Source: [Clostridium] symbiosum
GTDB lineage: Bacteria > Bacillota > Clostridia > Lachnospirales > Lachnospiraceae
Length of the DNA: 64,000 bases
Assembly: GCA_036419695.1 (NCBI GenBank)
Contig: CP143946.1
Span: 1,324,001 to 1,388,000, forward strand
Direction: 5' to 3'
In this document: in pieces, positions 18,117 to 26,652 of the stretch
How positions within the stretch are numbered: position 1 is the first letter of the stretch
Layout of the letters: the number at the start of each line of letters is the position of its first letter
Notes under the pieces: model-generated
Told to the model about the DNA's origin: nothing
Seen by the model: the letters and a program-made list of their open reading frames with translations, nothing else
Databases searched by the model: none
Position numbers and translations under genes: made by a program

Positions 18117-19508
18117 ATGACAAATGCATTATTGACAGAATTGCTGCAGAGCATGGCACTGCTGGGTGTTTTTCTATTACTCGGAGTTTTTATCAGGGCA
18201 AAATTGAAACTGTTTCAGAAAACATTTATTCCGTCGTCGGTTATCGGAGGGTTTCTGCTTCTCGTTATAGGTCCACAGGTATTCAATATCCTGCCTGTTC
18301 CGGAGGAATGGTTTTCCATCTACTCGCTTTTGCCCGGGATTCTCATCGTTCCCGTCGTGGCATCGGTACCTCTGGGACTGACCATCGGTAGAGGGGAGAA
18401 GGACGGTGTGAATGCCGGAATATTAAAGAATGTATTTCCTTTAATCGGGATCGGGCTCGGAGTTTCCATGCTCCAGTTTGCAACGGGATTTGGAACACAT
18501 GTCCTCTTTAGCGGAGAGAACTTGTACGAGGTATTCGGAATTGAGCTTTCCATCGGTTTTGTGGGGGGACACGGCACGGCCGGAACGCTGGGAAACATGC
18601 TTTCCGAACTGAATCTTCCCTACTGGCAGACTTCCCAGGGAGTGGCCACCACTACGGCCACCTTTGGCATCGTCGGCGGAATCCTGATCGGTATTATGAT
18701 GATCAACTGGGCGGCCCGCCATGGACAGACGGCTGTTTTGAAGAAACCGGCCGACATTCCGGAGCCGATTCGCGTAGGTTTTGAAAAAGATATTAAAAAA
18801 CAGGCATCTGTGGGACGTGAGACAACAATGTCCTCCTCCATCGACACTCTGGCCTTCCATGCGGCGCTGATTTTTGTAGCCTGCGGTCTGGCTTACCTCC
18901 TTCTGATGGGGGCGAAGAAATACCAGATTCCGGTTCTGTCCAGCATTTCAGTATGGGCTTACGCCATGATCGTGATGTTTGTTATCTGGGGCATCATGAG
19001 TAAATTAAAGCTGGCCTATCTGGTGGATGAGAAGATTAAAAGCAAGGTTTCCAGCTCCTTTACGGAATTCGCGGTGATTGCGGCAATTGCCAGCCTTCCA
19101 ATCAAAGCGGTTGCGGCATACATAGTCCCGATTATGGTGATGGTTATCATTGGATACATCGTGACAAGCGTTGTTCTTTTCTTCTTCTGCAAGAGGCTGC
19201 TGAAGGGGTACTGGTTTGAGCAGATGGTGGCTACCTTGGGTATGAGTACGGGAGTATTTCTCACGGGCGTGCTGCTTCTTAGAATCTGTGACCCGAATCT
19301 GGAGAGTCCGGCCCTGGCTAATTATTCGCTGTCGTATACGGTGACCAGCATCATTTATTTTGCCATGCTGAATCTGTTTATCGTGCTTCCGATGAGCTAC
19401 GGCGCGGGAGTTACGGCTCTGGCGGCCCTGGCCCTGGGAATTGCCGCATTAATCTTTGCCGTTATTACCAGCCGCCTGTCGTTTGGTTCGGCCTTTAAGG
19501 GAAATTAA
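18117..19508 (+). CDS. gltS: Sodium/glutamate symporter
   Basis: 463 residues, about ten to twelve membrane helices, full-length GltS family. Typical stretches: FIPSSVIGGFLLL near the N-terminus, GFVGGHGTAGTLG (re-entrant loop) and the C-terminal pair MVATLGMSTGVFLTG. I start at ATG 18117, 8 bases after AAAGGAGA; the ATGs at 18096 and 18111 lie upstream of or too close to that site. In a glutamate fermenter this is a main uptake route, powered by the Na+ gradient that the Gcd complex in this window would generate. Confidence 0.92.
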   Translation: MTNALLTELLQSMALLGVFLLLGVFIRAKLKLFQKTFIPSSVIGGFLLLVIGPQVFNILPVPEEWFSIYSLLPGILIVPVVASVPLGLTIGRGEKDGVNAGILKNVFPLIGIGLGVSMLQFATGFGTHVLFSGENLYEVFGIELSIGFVGGHGTAGTLGNMLSELNLPYWQTSQGVATTTATFGIVGGILIGIMMINWAARHGQTAVLKKPADIPEPIRVGFEKDIKKQASVGRETTMSSSIDTLAFHAALIFVACGLAYLLLMGAKKYQIPVLSSISVWAYAMIVMFVIWGIMSKLKLAYLVDEKIKSKVSSSFTEFAVIAAIASLPIKAVAAYIVPIMVMVIIGYIVTSVVLFFFCKRLLKGYWFEQMVATLGMSTGVFLTGVLLLRICDPNLESPALANYSLSYTVTSIIYFAMLNLFIVLPMSYGAGVTALAALALGIAALIFAVITSRLSFGSAFKGN

Positions 19509-19617
19509 AAAGGGAGAGTCCGGCGTTAAAATGTAAAAACACAGGAAATATGATAGCTGCGTCTTAGTAGAAAAAAGTAAAACGTGCGTGATGCCAAAAG
19601 AAAGGTGGAGTGATACA

Positions 19618-21045
19618 GTGGGGAATTATGAAGATTTGCTGACGGAGCTGAATGCCTGCATCTGGGATTATGCGGAATTGAAATTTGGAGAATACCGCTC
19701 GGCCCAGGCTCTGGAGAAGCTCCTGGAGGAAAAAGGATTTGAGGTAAAACGCGGTGTGGCGGGGATGGAAACGGCATTTACCGCAGAATATGGCTCCGGT
19801 TCTCCTGTAATAGGGATCCTGGCGGAGTATGATGCCTTGTCGGGACTGAGCCAGGAGGCGGGGGAAACCTGCCAAAAGCCGCGGAAAGGGACGGATAACG
19901 GTCACGGCTGCGGCCATTGCCTTCTGGGGACAGCCTCTGTGGGAGCGGCTCTGATGGTGAAGGATTATCTGGACGAAAATCAGAAAAGTGGAACCGTGGT
20001 GCTGGCCGGATGCCCGGCGGAGGAGGGCGGATCGGGTAAAGCCTATATGGCCAGGGCCGGTATTTTTGACAACCTTGACATCGCCCTGACCTGGCATCCG
20101 GGAGGAGGGAATGCGGTGCTGACGGGTTCCCTTCAGGCCAACTGCCAGGCGTATTTCCGGTTTAGGGGCGTGTCGTCCCATGCGGCCGGCGCTCCCCATC
20201 TGGGAAGGAGCGCCCTGGATGCGGTGGAGCTGATGGATGTGGGAGTCAATTATATGCGGGAACATATGGAACCCGTGGATCGGATTCATTACGCCATTAC
20301 GGATACCGGCGGGAGCTCGCCGAATGTGGTGCAAAACCACGCCGAGGTACTCTACCTGATTCGCTCCGAAGATACGGAAAAGGTTCGGAAACTTTATGAG
20401 CGGGTATGTAAAATCGCACGGGGTGCGGCCATGATGACGGAAACCCGGGTGGAGATTGTATTTGATAAGGCATGTTCGAATACCGTCTCGAATGAGGTAC
20501 TGGAACAATTGCTGTACGAGAGCATGGAGCGGGTTCCGCTTCCTGTATACTCGGAGGATGAGTTAAAGTTTGCCGGAGAGATGAAAAAGACGCTCACCGA
20601 CAAAGACATCGCGGGCGACCTGTCCATCGGCTTTATGGAGGGCAGGGAAAAACGCAGCGTGGAGGCCAGATACAGGAAGCTTGTAATGAGTGATTTCGTC
20701 ATTCCCCACCGGCACCGTGAGATTCTGGTTGCAGGCTCCTCGGATGTGGGAGATGTGAGCTATACGGTTCCCACGGCTCAGTTTATCGGCGGCTGTTTTG
20801 TACCGGGAACCCCGGCCCATTCCTGGCAGATGGTTTCCCAGAGCAGAACAGGGCTTGCCGTTAAAGGAATGCTTTATGCCGCCCGGGTTCTGGCCGATGC
20901 ATCCATACGTGTCATTGAGGATCCGAAGATAGCCGTTTTGGCCGGAGAAGAATTTAAGGCAGTCACGGAGGGAAGGGCGTATTGTTGTCCGATTCCGCCT
21001 GAGGTGCTGCCAAATAGGAATAAAGGATTCGAAACGCAGGAATAG
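19618..21045 (+). CDS. M20-family amidohydrolase, AbgB-like (aminobenzoyl-glutamate hydrolase type)
   Basis: 475 residues, close to AbgB length. M20 metal-site motifs: LAEYDALSGL and NGHGCGHCLLGTASVGAA, then EEGGSGKAYMARAG. A C-terminal SSDVGDVSYTVPTAQF stretch is typical of this subgroup. Such enzymes cleave amide bonds of N-acyl amino acids; AbgB releases glutamate from p-aminobenzoyl-glutamate. GTG 19618 follows AAAGGTGGAG by 8 bases, so I prefer it to the GTG/ATG at 19588/19591. It sits between a glutamate symporter and another M20 enzyme, suggesting use of conjugated glutamate or related amino acids (inference). Confidence 0.85.
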   Translation: MGNYEDLLTELNACIWDYAELKFGEYRSAQALEKLLEEKGFEVKRGVAGMETAFTAEYGSGSPVIGILAEYDALSGLSQEAGETCQKPRKGTDNGHGCGHCLLGTASVGAALMVKDYLDENQKSGTVVLAGCPAEEGGSGKAYMARAGIFDNLDIALTWHPGGGNAVLTGSLQANCQAYFRFRGVSSHAAGAPHLGRSALDAVELMDVGVNYMREHMEPVDRIHYAITDTGGSSPNVVQNHAEVLYLIRSEDTEKVRKLYERVCKIARGAAMMTETRVEIVFDKACSNTVSNEVLEQLLYESMERVPLPVYSEDELKFAGEMKKTLTDKDIAGDLSIGFMEGREKRSVEARYRKLVMSDFVIPHRHREILVAGSSDVGDVSYTVPTAQFIGGCFVPGTPAHSWQMVSQSRTGLAVKGMLYAARVLADASIRVIEDPKIAVLAGEEFKAVTEGRAYCCPIPPEVLPNRNKGFETQE

Positions 21046-21100
21046 GATGCGGATTGTGCCTGGCGGCACGGGAAAAAGAATCAGGAGGATAAGGGAAAAC

Positions 21101-22288
21101 ATGATATTAGAATCAGCCAGGAAGCTTCAGCCGCATCTTGTAATGCTCAGGAGGGAATTTCACCGCCGCCCAGATATATCCGGCCATGAGGCCGGGACGG
21201 CGGAGAGAATCAGGAAAGAGCTTGAAAAGATAGGCGGATATGAGCTTCACACCGGAATCGGGGGATGCGGAATTATTGCATCCCTCCGGGGGGCAAAACC
21301 GGGGAAAACCGTGGCGCTGAGGGCGGACATGGATGCTTTACAGGTCACGGAGGAGACCGGGCTTTCTTTTGGCTCGGAAGTTCCGGGAGTCATGCATGCC
21401 TGCGGCCATGATAATCACATTACGATGCTTTTGGGAGCGGCCCGTCTTCTGGCTGAGAGAAAAGAACAGCTGGCCGGTTCCGTCCGCCTCATTTTCCAGC
21501 CTTCGGAGGAGCTGGCCCCGCATGGAGGTTCCAGGGATATGATTGCGGGAGGGGCAATGGAGGGCGTAGACGCGGTGTTTGGCATGCATGTATGGCCGGA
21601 ACTGCCTCTGGGATGCATCGGCGTGAAGGCGGGTCCCATGATGGCGGCATCGGATCACTTTACCGTAAAGATTAAAGGCTGTCTGAGCCATGCGGCACGT
21701 CCCAATGAAGGGGTAGACGCCCTGGTTGCCGGTTCCCAGTTTGTGACGGCGGTCCAGACGATTGTCAGCCGGAATGCAGATCCCATGAAATCCATGGTCA
21801 TCACAATTGGCAAATTCGAAGCCGGAACCCGTTATAATATTGTGGCGGGAGAATGTGTGCTGGAAGGCACCTGCCGTACCTTTGCGGCCGACATGAGGGA
21901 GCTGGCGGAGAAGCGGCTCAATGAGATTTTACAGGGCGTCTGCCTGCTGTCCGGGTGTACGGGGATGCTGGATTACGAAAAGGGCTATATGGCGGTCATT
22001 AATGACCCGTCCATGGCGGAATACATGAAAAAAACGGCCTCGGAACTCTTTGGGCCCGAAAAGACGGTTTCGGTAGAACCGGCCATGACGGCGGAGGATT
22101 TTTCCTTTTATCTGGCGGAGAAGCCGGGAGCTTTTGCCTGGATTGGGACGACCGGAGATGGAGAGAATGCCTGGCCCTTACACAGCAGCCGCTATTGTCC
22201 CAACGAAGAGGTACTGTGGAGAGGAGCGGCGCTGCTGACCGGCCTTGTCATGAACTTTGAAGAAGAAAAGAAAAATAGAGAAAAATAG
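21101..22288 (+). CDS. M20-family N-acyl-amino-acid amidohydrolase (hippurate hydrolase type)
   Basis: 395 residues, full length. Motifs: RREFHRRPDISGHE, LRADMDALQVTEETG, HACGHDNHITMLLGAA, QPSEELAPHGGSRDMI and FGMHVWPELPLG. ATG 21101 has AAGGG and AGGAGG upstream and gives the usual N-terminus; an ATG at 21047, one base after the preceding stop, would add 18 Arg-rich residues. It probably works beside the AbgB-like enzyme on acylated amino acids. A strong bidirectional hairpin follows. Confidence 0.88.
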   Translation: MILESARKLQPHLVMLRREFHRRPDISGHEAGTAERIRKELEKIGGYELHTGIGGCGIIASLRGAKPGKTVALRADMDALQVTEETGLSFGSEVPGVMHACGHDNHITMLLGAARLLAERKEQLAGSVRLIFQPSEELAPHGGSRDMIAGGAMEGVDAVFGMHVWPELPLGCIGVKAGPMMAASDHFTVKIKGCLSHAARPNEGVDALVAGSQFVTAVQTIVSRNADPMKSMVITIGKFEAGTRYNIVAGECVLEGTCRTFAADMRELAEKRLNEILQGVCLLSGCTGMLDYEKGYMAVINDPSMAEYMKKTASELFGPEKTVSVEPAMTAEDFSFYLAEKPGAFAWIGTTGDGENAWPLHSSRYCPNEEVLWRGAALLTGLVMNFEEEKKNREK

Positions 22289-22314
22289 AAAACAGATAAA
22301 ATTACAGAAAAAGA

Positions 22315-22363
22315 GAACTGCCGTCCCGGAGGTTTTAAGCGCCTCCCGGACGGCAGTTCTTTT
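22315..22363. terminator. Bidirectional terminator between amidohydrolase and regulator
   Basis: GAACTGCCGTCCCGGAGG pairs with CCTCCCGGACGGCAGTTC (one mismatch), with TTTT after it and an A-rich run before it. It separates two convergent genes. Confidence 0.9.
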
Positions 22364-22370
22364 ATACAGC

Positions 22371-23675
22371 TTAAAAGAAAAGCAGATACCAGTTCTGTTC
22401 CACAAATTGATAAGTCTTATTGGGCCGTCCCTTTTCCTGGGCGCCGTCCAGATAGATTTCGGAAATCAGTCCGCAGGAGCAGAGCTTCTGGATAATCCGG
22501 TTGCAGCTTCTGGGAGTGATGTTCAGCCATCCGGCCAGCAGGGAGGAGGTTATAATCTGCTTGGGATTCTTCGTGAAAAGGCCGATGATTTTGTAAAGGT
22601 TGGCCTCATTAATCCCCTGTTCCCTGGAAAAATCCATTACTTTTTCGTTGTCATAGCTGAAACGGAGCGTGTTGCTGACCGAGAGAGGGCCGATGAGATG
22701 CATCTGCTCATCCAGCAAAAAACCGTCGTTCTTCTTATAACGGACGGCCTCCTCCAGGGCGTGCTCCGCCTGCTCCTGACTCTGTTCATAGGCGGTGGAA
22801 ATACCGGCCCCGAGCCGGAAATCAATCTCCTCCTTTTCCTTCAGATAGCCGACTAATGCACGGAGATTATGGAGAAACTGTGGAATATCTTCCAGTTCCG
22901 AACTTAGCTGGAAATAGGTGATATTGGACTGGATGGAAAAATTCAGGCCCTGTTCCTTACGGAAATCCACAAGATACTTATGCAGAGTGACTTTTTTATA
23001 TTCGATTTCGTCGCCGGGCAGTGAGTTATCATAAATCAGGCGTATCAGAACGCAGGTCTTATATAAGGTAGTGTTCAACTGAAGTTTGGCCAGGTGGACG
23101 GCGTTGCGTATGGACTCGGCGATGGTGTTGTCGTCGGGGAAAATATAGAGATAAGGGATTTTTGCCTCGTCATACCAGGGAAGAGAGTTGGTGGAACGGA
23201 CAAAAACCATATCAATTTTCTTTTCCTCCCAGAGCTTTTTAGCGGTATTAAAAAGAACATCGTAATTCAGTTCATCGGAAGTGGAACAATAAGGCATCAG
23301 TTCGGGCCTCAGATATTTGTTCAAATCCAGATAATTATTGCTGGGCAGCAGGAAATCACAGTAAATCCGGTTCAGAGGAATATCCGGGTGGGTCAGGACA
23401 AAGTCCAGGGCTATGGCCAGAAAATGCTTTGTCTCATAGGAGACAAAGGTGCAGGGCTTATTGATTTTCTCTATATTTGTAAGCTGATAGTAACCGAATT
23501 CCCCGCTGCAGAATATAACGTCGCAATTGTCCTTACACTGGTGATAGATCGTTTCAATCTCCTCCAGGGAATGGTATACATATTTATGGAAGATACAGCC
23601 GAAATTATTCTGTGCAATCACCCGGTTGATGGCCTGCAGGGAAACCTCGGGGCTGATAATACTGATTGTAATCAT
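22371..23675 (-). CDS. Transcriptional regulator with PrpR-N-like sensor, GGDEF-like and HTH domains
   Basis: 434 residues. The N-terminal part (ITISIISPEVSLQAINRVI onward) looks like a PrpR-N or periplasmic-protein-like sensor. A middle segment ending GAGISTAYEQSQEQAEHALE resembles the degenerate GGDEF-like domain of CdaR/PucR-type regulators. The C-terminus carries a winged helix (SSLLAGWLNITPRSCNRIIQ, then GRPNKTYQF). No kinase or ATPase motif is present. ATG 23675 follows TGGAGA; a TTG at 23693 also opens the frame. It converges on the GltS/amidohydrolase genes, which are plausible targets, but no operator was recognised. Domain labels are by resemblance only. Confidence 0.7.
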   Translation of the reverse strand: MITISIISPEVSLQAINRVIAQNNFGCIFHKYVYHSLEEIETIYHQCKDNCDVIFCSGEFGYYQLTNIEKINKPCTFVSYETKHFLAIALDFVLTHPDIPLNRIYCDFLLPSNNYLDLNKYLRPELMPYCSTSDELNYDVLFNTAKKLWEEKKIDMVFVRSTNSLPWYDEAKIPYLYIFPDDNTIAESIRNAVHLAKLQLNTTLYKTCVLIRLIYDNSLPGDEIEYKKVTLHKYLVDFRKEQGLNFSIQSNITYFQLSSELEDIPQFLHNLRALVGYLKEKEEIDFRLGAGISTAYEQSQEQAEHALEEAVRYKKNDGFLLDEQMHLIGPLSVSNTLRFSYDNEKVMDFSREQGINEANLYKIIGLFTKNPKQIITSSLLAGWLNITPRSCNRIIQKLCSCGLISEIYLDGAQEKGRPNKTYQFVEQNWYLLFF

Positions 23676-23961
23676 AAAGTTCTCCAGTTTCAAAATACTC
23701 TTTTACCGCAGCGGCCGGCGGGGAATTAAACAAAGGCGGTAAAATACCCCCTGTTAAAGCGCCCGGCCGGTTACGCCGGATAAAAGGCGGTTAAATGCAT
23801 ATAGCTTAAGTGTACTATAAATGCCGGATTTTTGGAAGCTTCGGGAGAGGTGTTTGTTCAGGAAATTTGCAGTTGCAGGGACAGGGGGAATGTATTAAAA
23901 TGACAAGGAAGCGTACAAAAGAGTGAACGACTGATAAAAAGAAATAAGGAGGGGAGCTGCA

Positions 23962-24501
23962 ATGGAAAATGGATTGACCGGGGCAAAGAGACGGGAGATA
24001 ATTATAAACATGATGAGACAGGCGGAACGACCGCTCTCGGGAGCCGCCCTGGGAAAGGCTACCGGCGTCAGCCGTCAGGTGGTGGTACAGGATATTGCAC
24101 TGCTCCGCACGGAGGGTTTCCCGATTGTCGCAACGGCGCGCGGCTACATTTTAAATGAAGCAAAGCAGGTTGTACGCCTGTTTAAAGTCTGTCATGGCAA
24201 TGATGAGACGGAGGACGAATTAAAAACCATCGTTGATCTGGGAGGCTGTGTTCTGGACGTTATGATTAATCACCGCGTGTATGGCATAATGACGGCCCCT
24301 CTGAACATTAAAAACCGCCGTGACGTACAGCGGTTCATGAATGATATTAAATCGGGCAAATCTTCTCCACTTATGAATGTGACTTCGGGCTACCATTTTC
24401 ATCACGTATCGGCAGAGCAGGAGGAGATATTGGATGAAATCGGGGAGGCTTTGCAGGAAAAGCACTATTTGACGGAACTTATGCCATATGAAGAGATATA
24501 G
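23962..24501 (+). CDS. niaR: NiaR-type transcriptional repressor of NAD biosynthesis
   Basis: 179 residues, matching YrxA/NiaR. An N-terminal HTH (GAKRREIIINMMRQAERPLS, then GVSRQVVVQDIALLRTEGF) is followed by the 3H domain. Its conserved histidines are visible in VCHGND, NHRVYG and SGYHFHHVS and are thought to bind metal and nicotinic acid. In Firmicutes this protein represses de novo NAD synthesis and niacin uptake when nicotinate is present. nadABC is 6.3 kb upstream in this window and carries a candidate site. It appears to be monocistronic. Confidence 0.93.
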   Translation: MENGLTGAKRREIIINMMRQAERPLSGAALGKATGVSRQVVVQDIALLRTEGFPIVATARGYILNEAKQVVRLFKVCHGNDETEDELKTIVDLGGCVLDVMINHRVYGIMTAPLNIKNRRDVQRFMNDIKSGKSSPLMNVTSGYHFHHVSAEQEEILDEIGEALQEKHYLTELMPYEEI

Positions 24502-24682
24502 GAAGGGGCGTCGTCGTTGCCGTTTCCGGGCATCTTTTGCCTCGGTTTGGCCCAAGGCTGAGCGGCAATATAAATGTGGAAATTTGTAGTAGAAAATGCT
24601 TGCGCTCATCGTGAACCTGTGGTATACTATGACCCGTTGATGCGTTTTTCTACAACTGCTTCCAAATTTCCTCAATTTGTGC

Positions 24683-24711
24683 TTGACAGTCGGATGGTTT
24701 TAGTATATACT
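24683..24711 (+). promoter_or_regulatory. Promoter of the Arg-His-Gln-Lys tRNA operon
   Basis: TTGACA (24683-24688), 17-base spacer, TATACT (24706-24711), about 105 bases before the first tRNA. Nothing else was recognised between niaR and the tRNAs apart from a weaker TATACT at about 24622. Confidence 0.75.
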
Positions 24712-24815
24712 ACTTTTGCTGTCAAAAACGCAGCAGACAATGCCAGGTTGGCAGAACAGCCGAGAGCAGAGGAAGTTATGTTGCCAAATGTTTGGCCAAG
24801 TCGCAAAGTGAATAT

Positions 24816-24889
<74 letters not shown>

Positions 24890-24921
24890 TCATCTGAACC
24901 AATTGGTTCAGATAACGTATG

Positions 24922-24995
24922 GTGGGTATAGCGCAGCTGGTTAGCGCGCCAGATTGTGGCTCTGGAGGCCAAGGGTTCGAATCCCTTTATCCACC
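24922..24995 (+). tRNA. tRNA-His (anticodon GTG)
   Basis: Acceptor GTGGGTA/TATCCAC, anticodon stem CCAGA/TCTGG with loop TTGTGGC. An encoded G at 24921 (position -1) opposite C73 is the expected His identity feature. Confidence 0.96.
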
Positions 24996-25017
24996 TTCCC
25001 TTTTTGGGGTTCGCTGA

Positions 25018-25089
25018 TGGGCTATCGCCAAGCGGTAAGGCACAGGACTTTGACTCCTGCATTCGTTGGTTCGAATCCAACTAGCCCAG
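25018..25089 (+). tRNA. tRNA-Gln (anticodon TTG)
   Basis: Acceptor TGGGCTA/TAGCCCA, anticodon stem CAGGA/TCCTG with loop CTTTGAC. U34 would be a target of the MnmA thiolase encoded at 45546. Confidence 0.96.
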
Positions 25090-25096
25090 TTATTAT

Positions 25097-25169
25097 GGGG
25101 TATTAGCTCAGTCGGTAGAGCACTTGACTTTTAATCAAGTTGTCCGGGGTTCGAATCCCCGATGCCTCA
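25097..25169 (+). tRNA. tRNA-Lys (anticodon TTT)
   Basis: Acceptor GGGGTAT/ATGCCTC, anticodon stem CTTGA/TCAAG with loop CTTTTAA. Last of the cluster and followed directly by a terminator. Confidence 0.96.
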
Positions 25170-25181
25170 TGAATGAAATGA

Positions 25182-25220
25182 AGCGGAAAACCTTGTGGTT
25201 ACAGGGTTTTCCGCTTTTTT
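25182..25220 (+). terminator. Terminator of the tRNA operon
   Basis: AGCGGAAAACC pairs with GGGTTTTCCGCT, followed by TTTTTT. From 25221 to 25416 nothing further was recognised. Confidence 0.9.
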
Positions 25221-25416
25221 GCCGTTTGTACTCTGTGGGCGATAAACATATCCCGGTACGGGGCGGATTTCATCTCATCCGACAGGCAGAGCCGGATATC
25301 CCGGATTATTCAATTACAGTTCTGTATAAGATTCCCTCATCCATCCAATAATTTAAGTTATATCATTTAAATAAAGCCGCGGGAACTCCGTACCGGGAAA
25401 AGGTAAAAACGGCGAC

Positions 25417-25460
25417 AAAAAAAGAGGTCTGCAAAGTATAAGTCAGAAAACCTCTTTTTT
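25417..25460. terminator. Terminator overlapping the end of the XRE-like gene
   Basis: AAAAAAAGAGGT pairs with ACCTCTTTTTT across a 20-base loop. It includes the last codons of the minus-strand gene and works in either direction on paper. Confidence 0.6.
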
Positions 25461-25670
25461 AATATCGGACTCTTCTTTTTCAAATTTAATAACATCGGTG
25501 ATATCGCAGTCATACGTATTACACAGGTCGTTCAAAGTATTCAGGGTAATGCTTCGGTTATGCTTCAAATTATCTAACATGCCTCTGCTCATATGATATT
25601 TATGGATTAAATCATATTGGCTGATTCTTTTTCTTTTAAGGGTATCCCAAAACGGCTCAAAAGTAATCAT
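25443..25670 (-). CDS. Small XRE/Cro-type DNA-binding protein
   Basis: 75 residues, essentially one helix-turn-helix domain (ISQYDLIHKYHMSRGMLDNL followed by ITLNTLNDLCNTYDCDITDV). This is the compact clostridial form with no effector domain. It is divergent from a small gene of unknown function at 25802, with the latter's promoter in the shared 130-base region, so control of that neighbour is possible. Confidence 0.82.
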   Translation of the reverse strand: MITFEPFWDTLKRKRISQYDLIHKYHMSRGMLDNLKHNRSITLNTLNDLCNTYDCDITDVIKFEKEESDIKKEVF

Positions 25671-25720
25671 AGATGCACCTCGCTTTATTTAAGTGTACAA
25701 GTCAAAATCACTATTGAATA

Positions 25721-25750
25721 TTGCCAAAACTTTGGGAATACATGTATAAT
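25721..25750 (+). promoter_or_regulatory. Predicted promoter of the 25802 gene
   Basis: TTGCCA (25721-25726), 18-base spacer, TATAAT (25745-25750). Its position shows that the longer reading frame opening at TTG 25721 is not translated from there. Confidence 0.55.
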
Positions 25751-25801
25751 GGATATAATATCAGTAAGTGGACAACGGTGAGGGGTATGGGAGGTAAAAA
25801 T

Positions 25802-26143
25802 ATGAATCAGGATTTTGAACGTTTTTTATCAAAACTGGAAACGGCAATGACGTGCAGAAAAAAGACAGTAGATACAAACCAATTTATCAAGTTTGAGTCT
25901 TTGTATAAAAAAACCCTGATTGAATTTGCGGCTCTGTGTGAGGCGTCAATCGAAACGAAATATGATGAGGATTCTGTCTCGGTTACAATTGTTGGAAAAA
26001 CACTCGTAATCTCTGATTTTGACAGTGCTATGAAGGAAATAATTATGGACAGAAATACAGTTATTCATTTCGGTGTGGACGAGAAGAAAAAGGACAGCGT
26101 TATGATGAATTTGTGGTTCAGATGCTGGATGTGGGAGGAGTAA
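25802..26143 (+). CDS. Hypothetical protein, 113 residues
   Basis: Starts at ATG 25802, 6 bases after GGGAGGT; protein begins MNQDFERFLSKLE. Mixed alpha/beta composition, no membrane segment or signal peptide, ending in an aromatic tail (WFRCWMWEE). I do not recognise the family. It is divergent from the small XRE-type regulator and not linked to the genes downstream. Codon use is AT-richer than the window average, which would fit an acquired gene. Confidence 0.6.
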   Translation: MNQDFERFLSKLETAMTCRKKTVDTNQFIKFESLYKKTLIEFAALCEASIETKYDEDSVSVTIVGKTLVISDFDSAMKEIIMDRNTVIHFGVDEKKKDSVMMNLWFRCWMWEE

Positions 26144-26170
26144 AGGAAGAACAGAGCTGCGGTTCCACGG

Positions 26171-26200
26171 CGTTTATGGCGGTGGCTGCCGCCATAAACG
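26171..26200. repeat. 12-bp perfect hairpin in a non-coding stretch
   Basis: CGTTTATGGCGG and its exact complement flank a 6-base loop, 30 bases after the stop of the 25802 gene. No T-run follows, so its role is open. The stretch 26201-26347 holds nothing else I can name. Confidence 0.5.
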
Positions 26201-26347
26201 TTCCGGACAGCTATCCAATGTCCGGCTGCCGTGAAGACGGCAAAAAGAGGCGGGAATACGGTTATTGGGGGCGCTGATAATATTTTGCAATAACAGGCCG
26301 GTACACAGGGGATGGTTATTATATGTGGAAAACTGGAAAATATTCAG

Positions 26348-26376
26348 TTGACACAGATAGGATAATATGATAAACT
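26348..26376 (+). promoter_or_regulatory. Predicted strong promoter under the GTTAGT operator
   Basis: TTGACA (26348-26353), 17-base spacer, TAAACT (26371-26376). The operator at 26385-26400 covers the expected transcription start. Confidence 0.65.
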
Positions 26377-26384
26377 CTCAAATG

Positions 26385-26400
26385 GTTAGTCTTAACTAAC
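26385..26400. promoter_or_regulatory. GTTAGT-N4-ACTAAC operator, copy 1
   Basis: GTTAGTCTTAACTAAC: two 6-base inverted half-sites with a 4-base spacer, at about +3 to +18 of the predicted promoter. Identical half-sites recur at 26489 and 28009. The sequence vaguely resembles DtxR-family boxes (TTAGGTTAG...); the binding protein is not in the window. Confidence 0.7.
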
Positions 26401-26436
26401 AAATAGGGATGATAATAAAGAAGCATGGAGATAAAA

Positions 26437-26493
26437 ATGAGTGAAAAAAGTCTTAATTTCTGGAAGGAAATATTTTTTTACATAATAAGTTAG
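26437..26493 (+). CDS. Possible 18-residue peptide between two operators
   Basis: ATG AGT ... TAG, encoding MSEKSLNFWKEIFFYIIS, with GGAG 7 bases upstream. It begins 37 bases after operator copy 1, and its stop codon lies inside operator copy 2. It may be a leader peptide or small membrane peptide, or chance. No homologue is known to me. Confidence 0.35.
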   Translation: MSEKSLNFWKEIFFYIIS

Positions 26494-26504
26494 TTAAAAC
26501 TAAC
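26489..26504. promoter_or_regulatory. GTTAGT-N4-ACTAAC operator, copy 2
   Basis: GTTAGTTAAAACTAAC, the same half-sites and spacing as copy 1, 104 bases downstream of it (close to ten helical turns). Confidence 0.65.
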
Positions 26505-26652
26505 TATATGCTTGCTATTTGAGACTGCTGTTTGTCCGCCGGTTATTTTTCGTCAGTTTAACACCGGAATCTCTTTACCGGCACCGATCGGGCTGTGATG
26601 CGGCAGTAGGTACAGGATTCATAATTACAGAGAAAGGAAGAAAGTAAGAATC

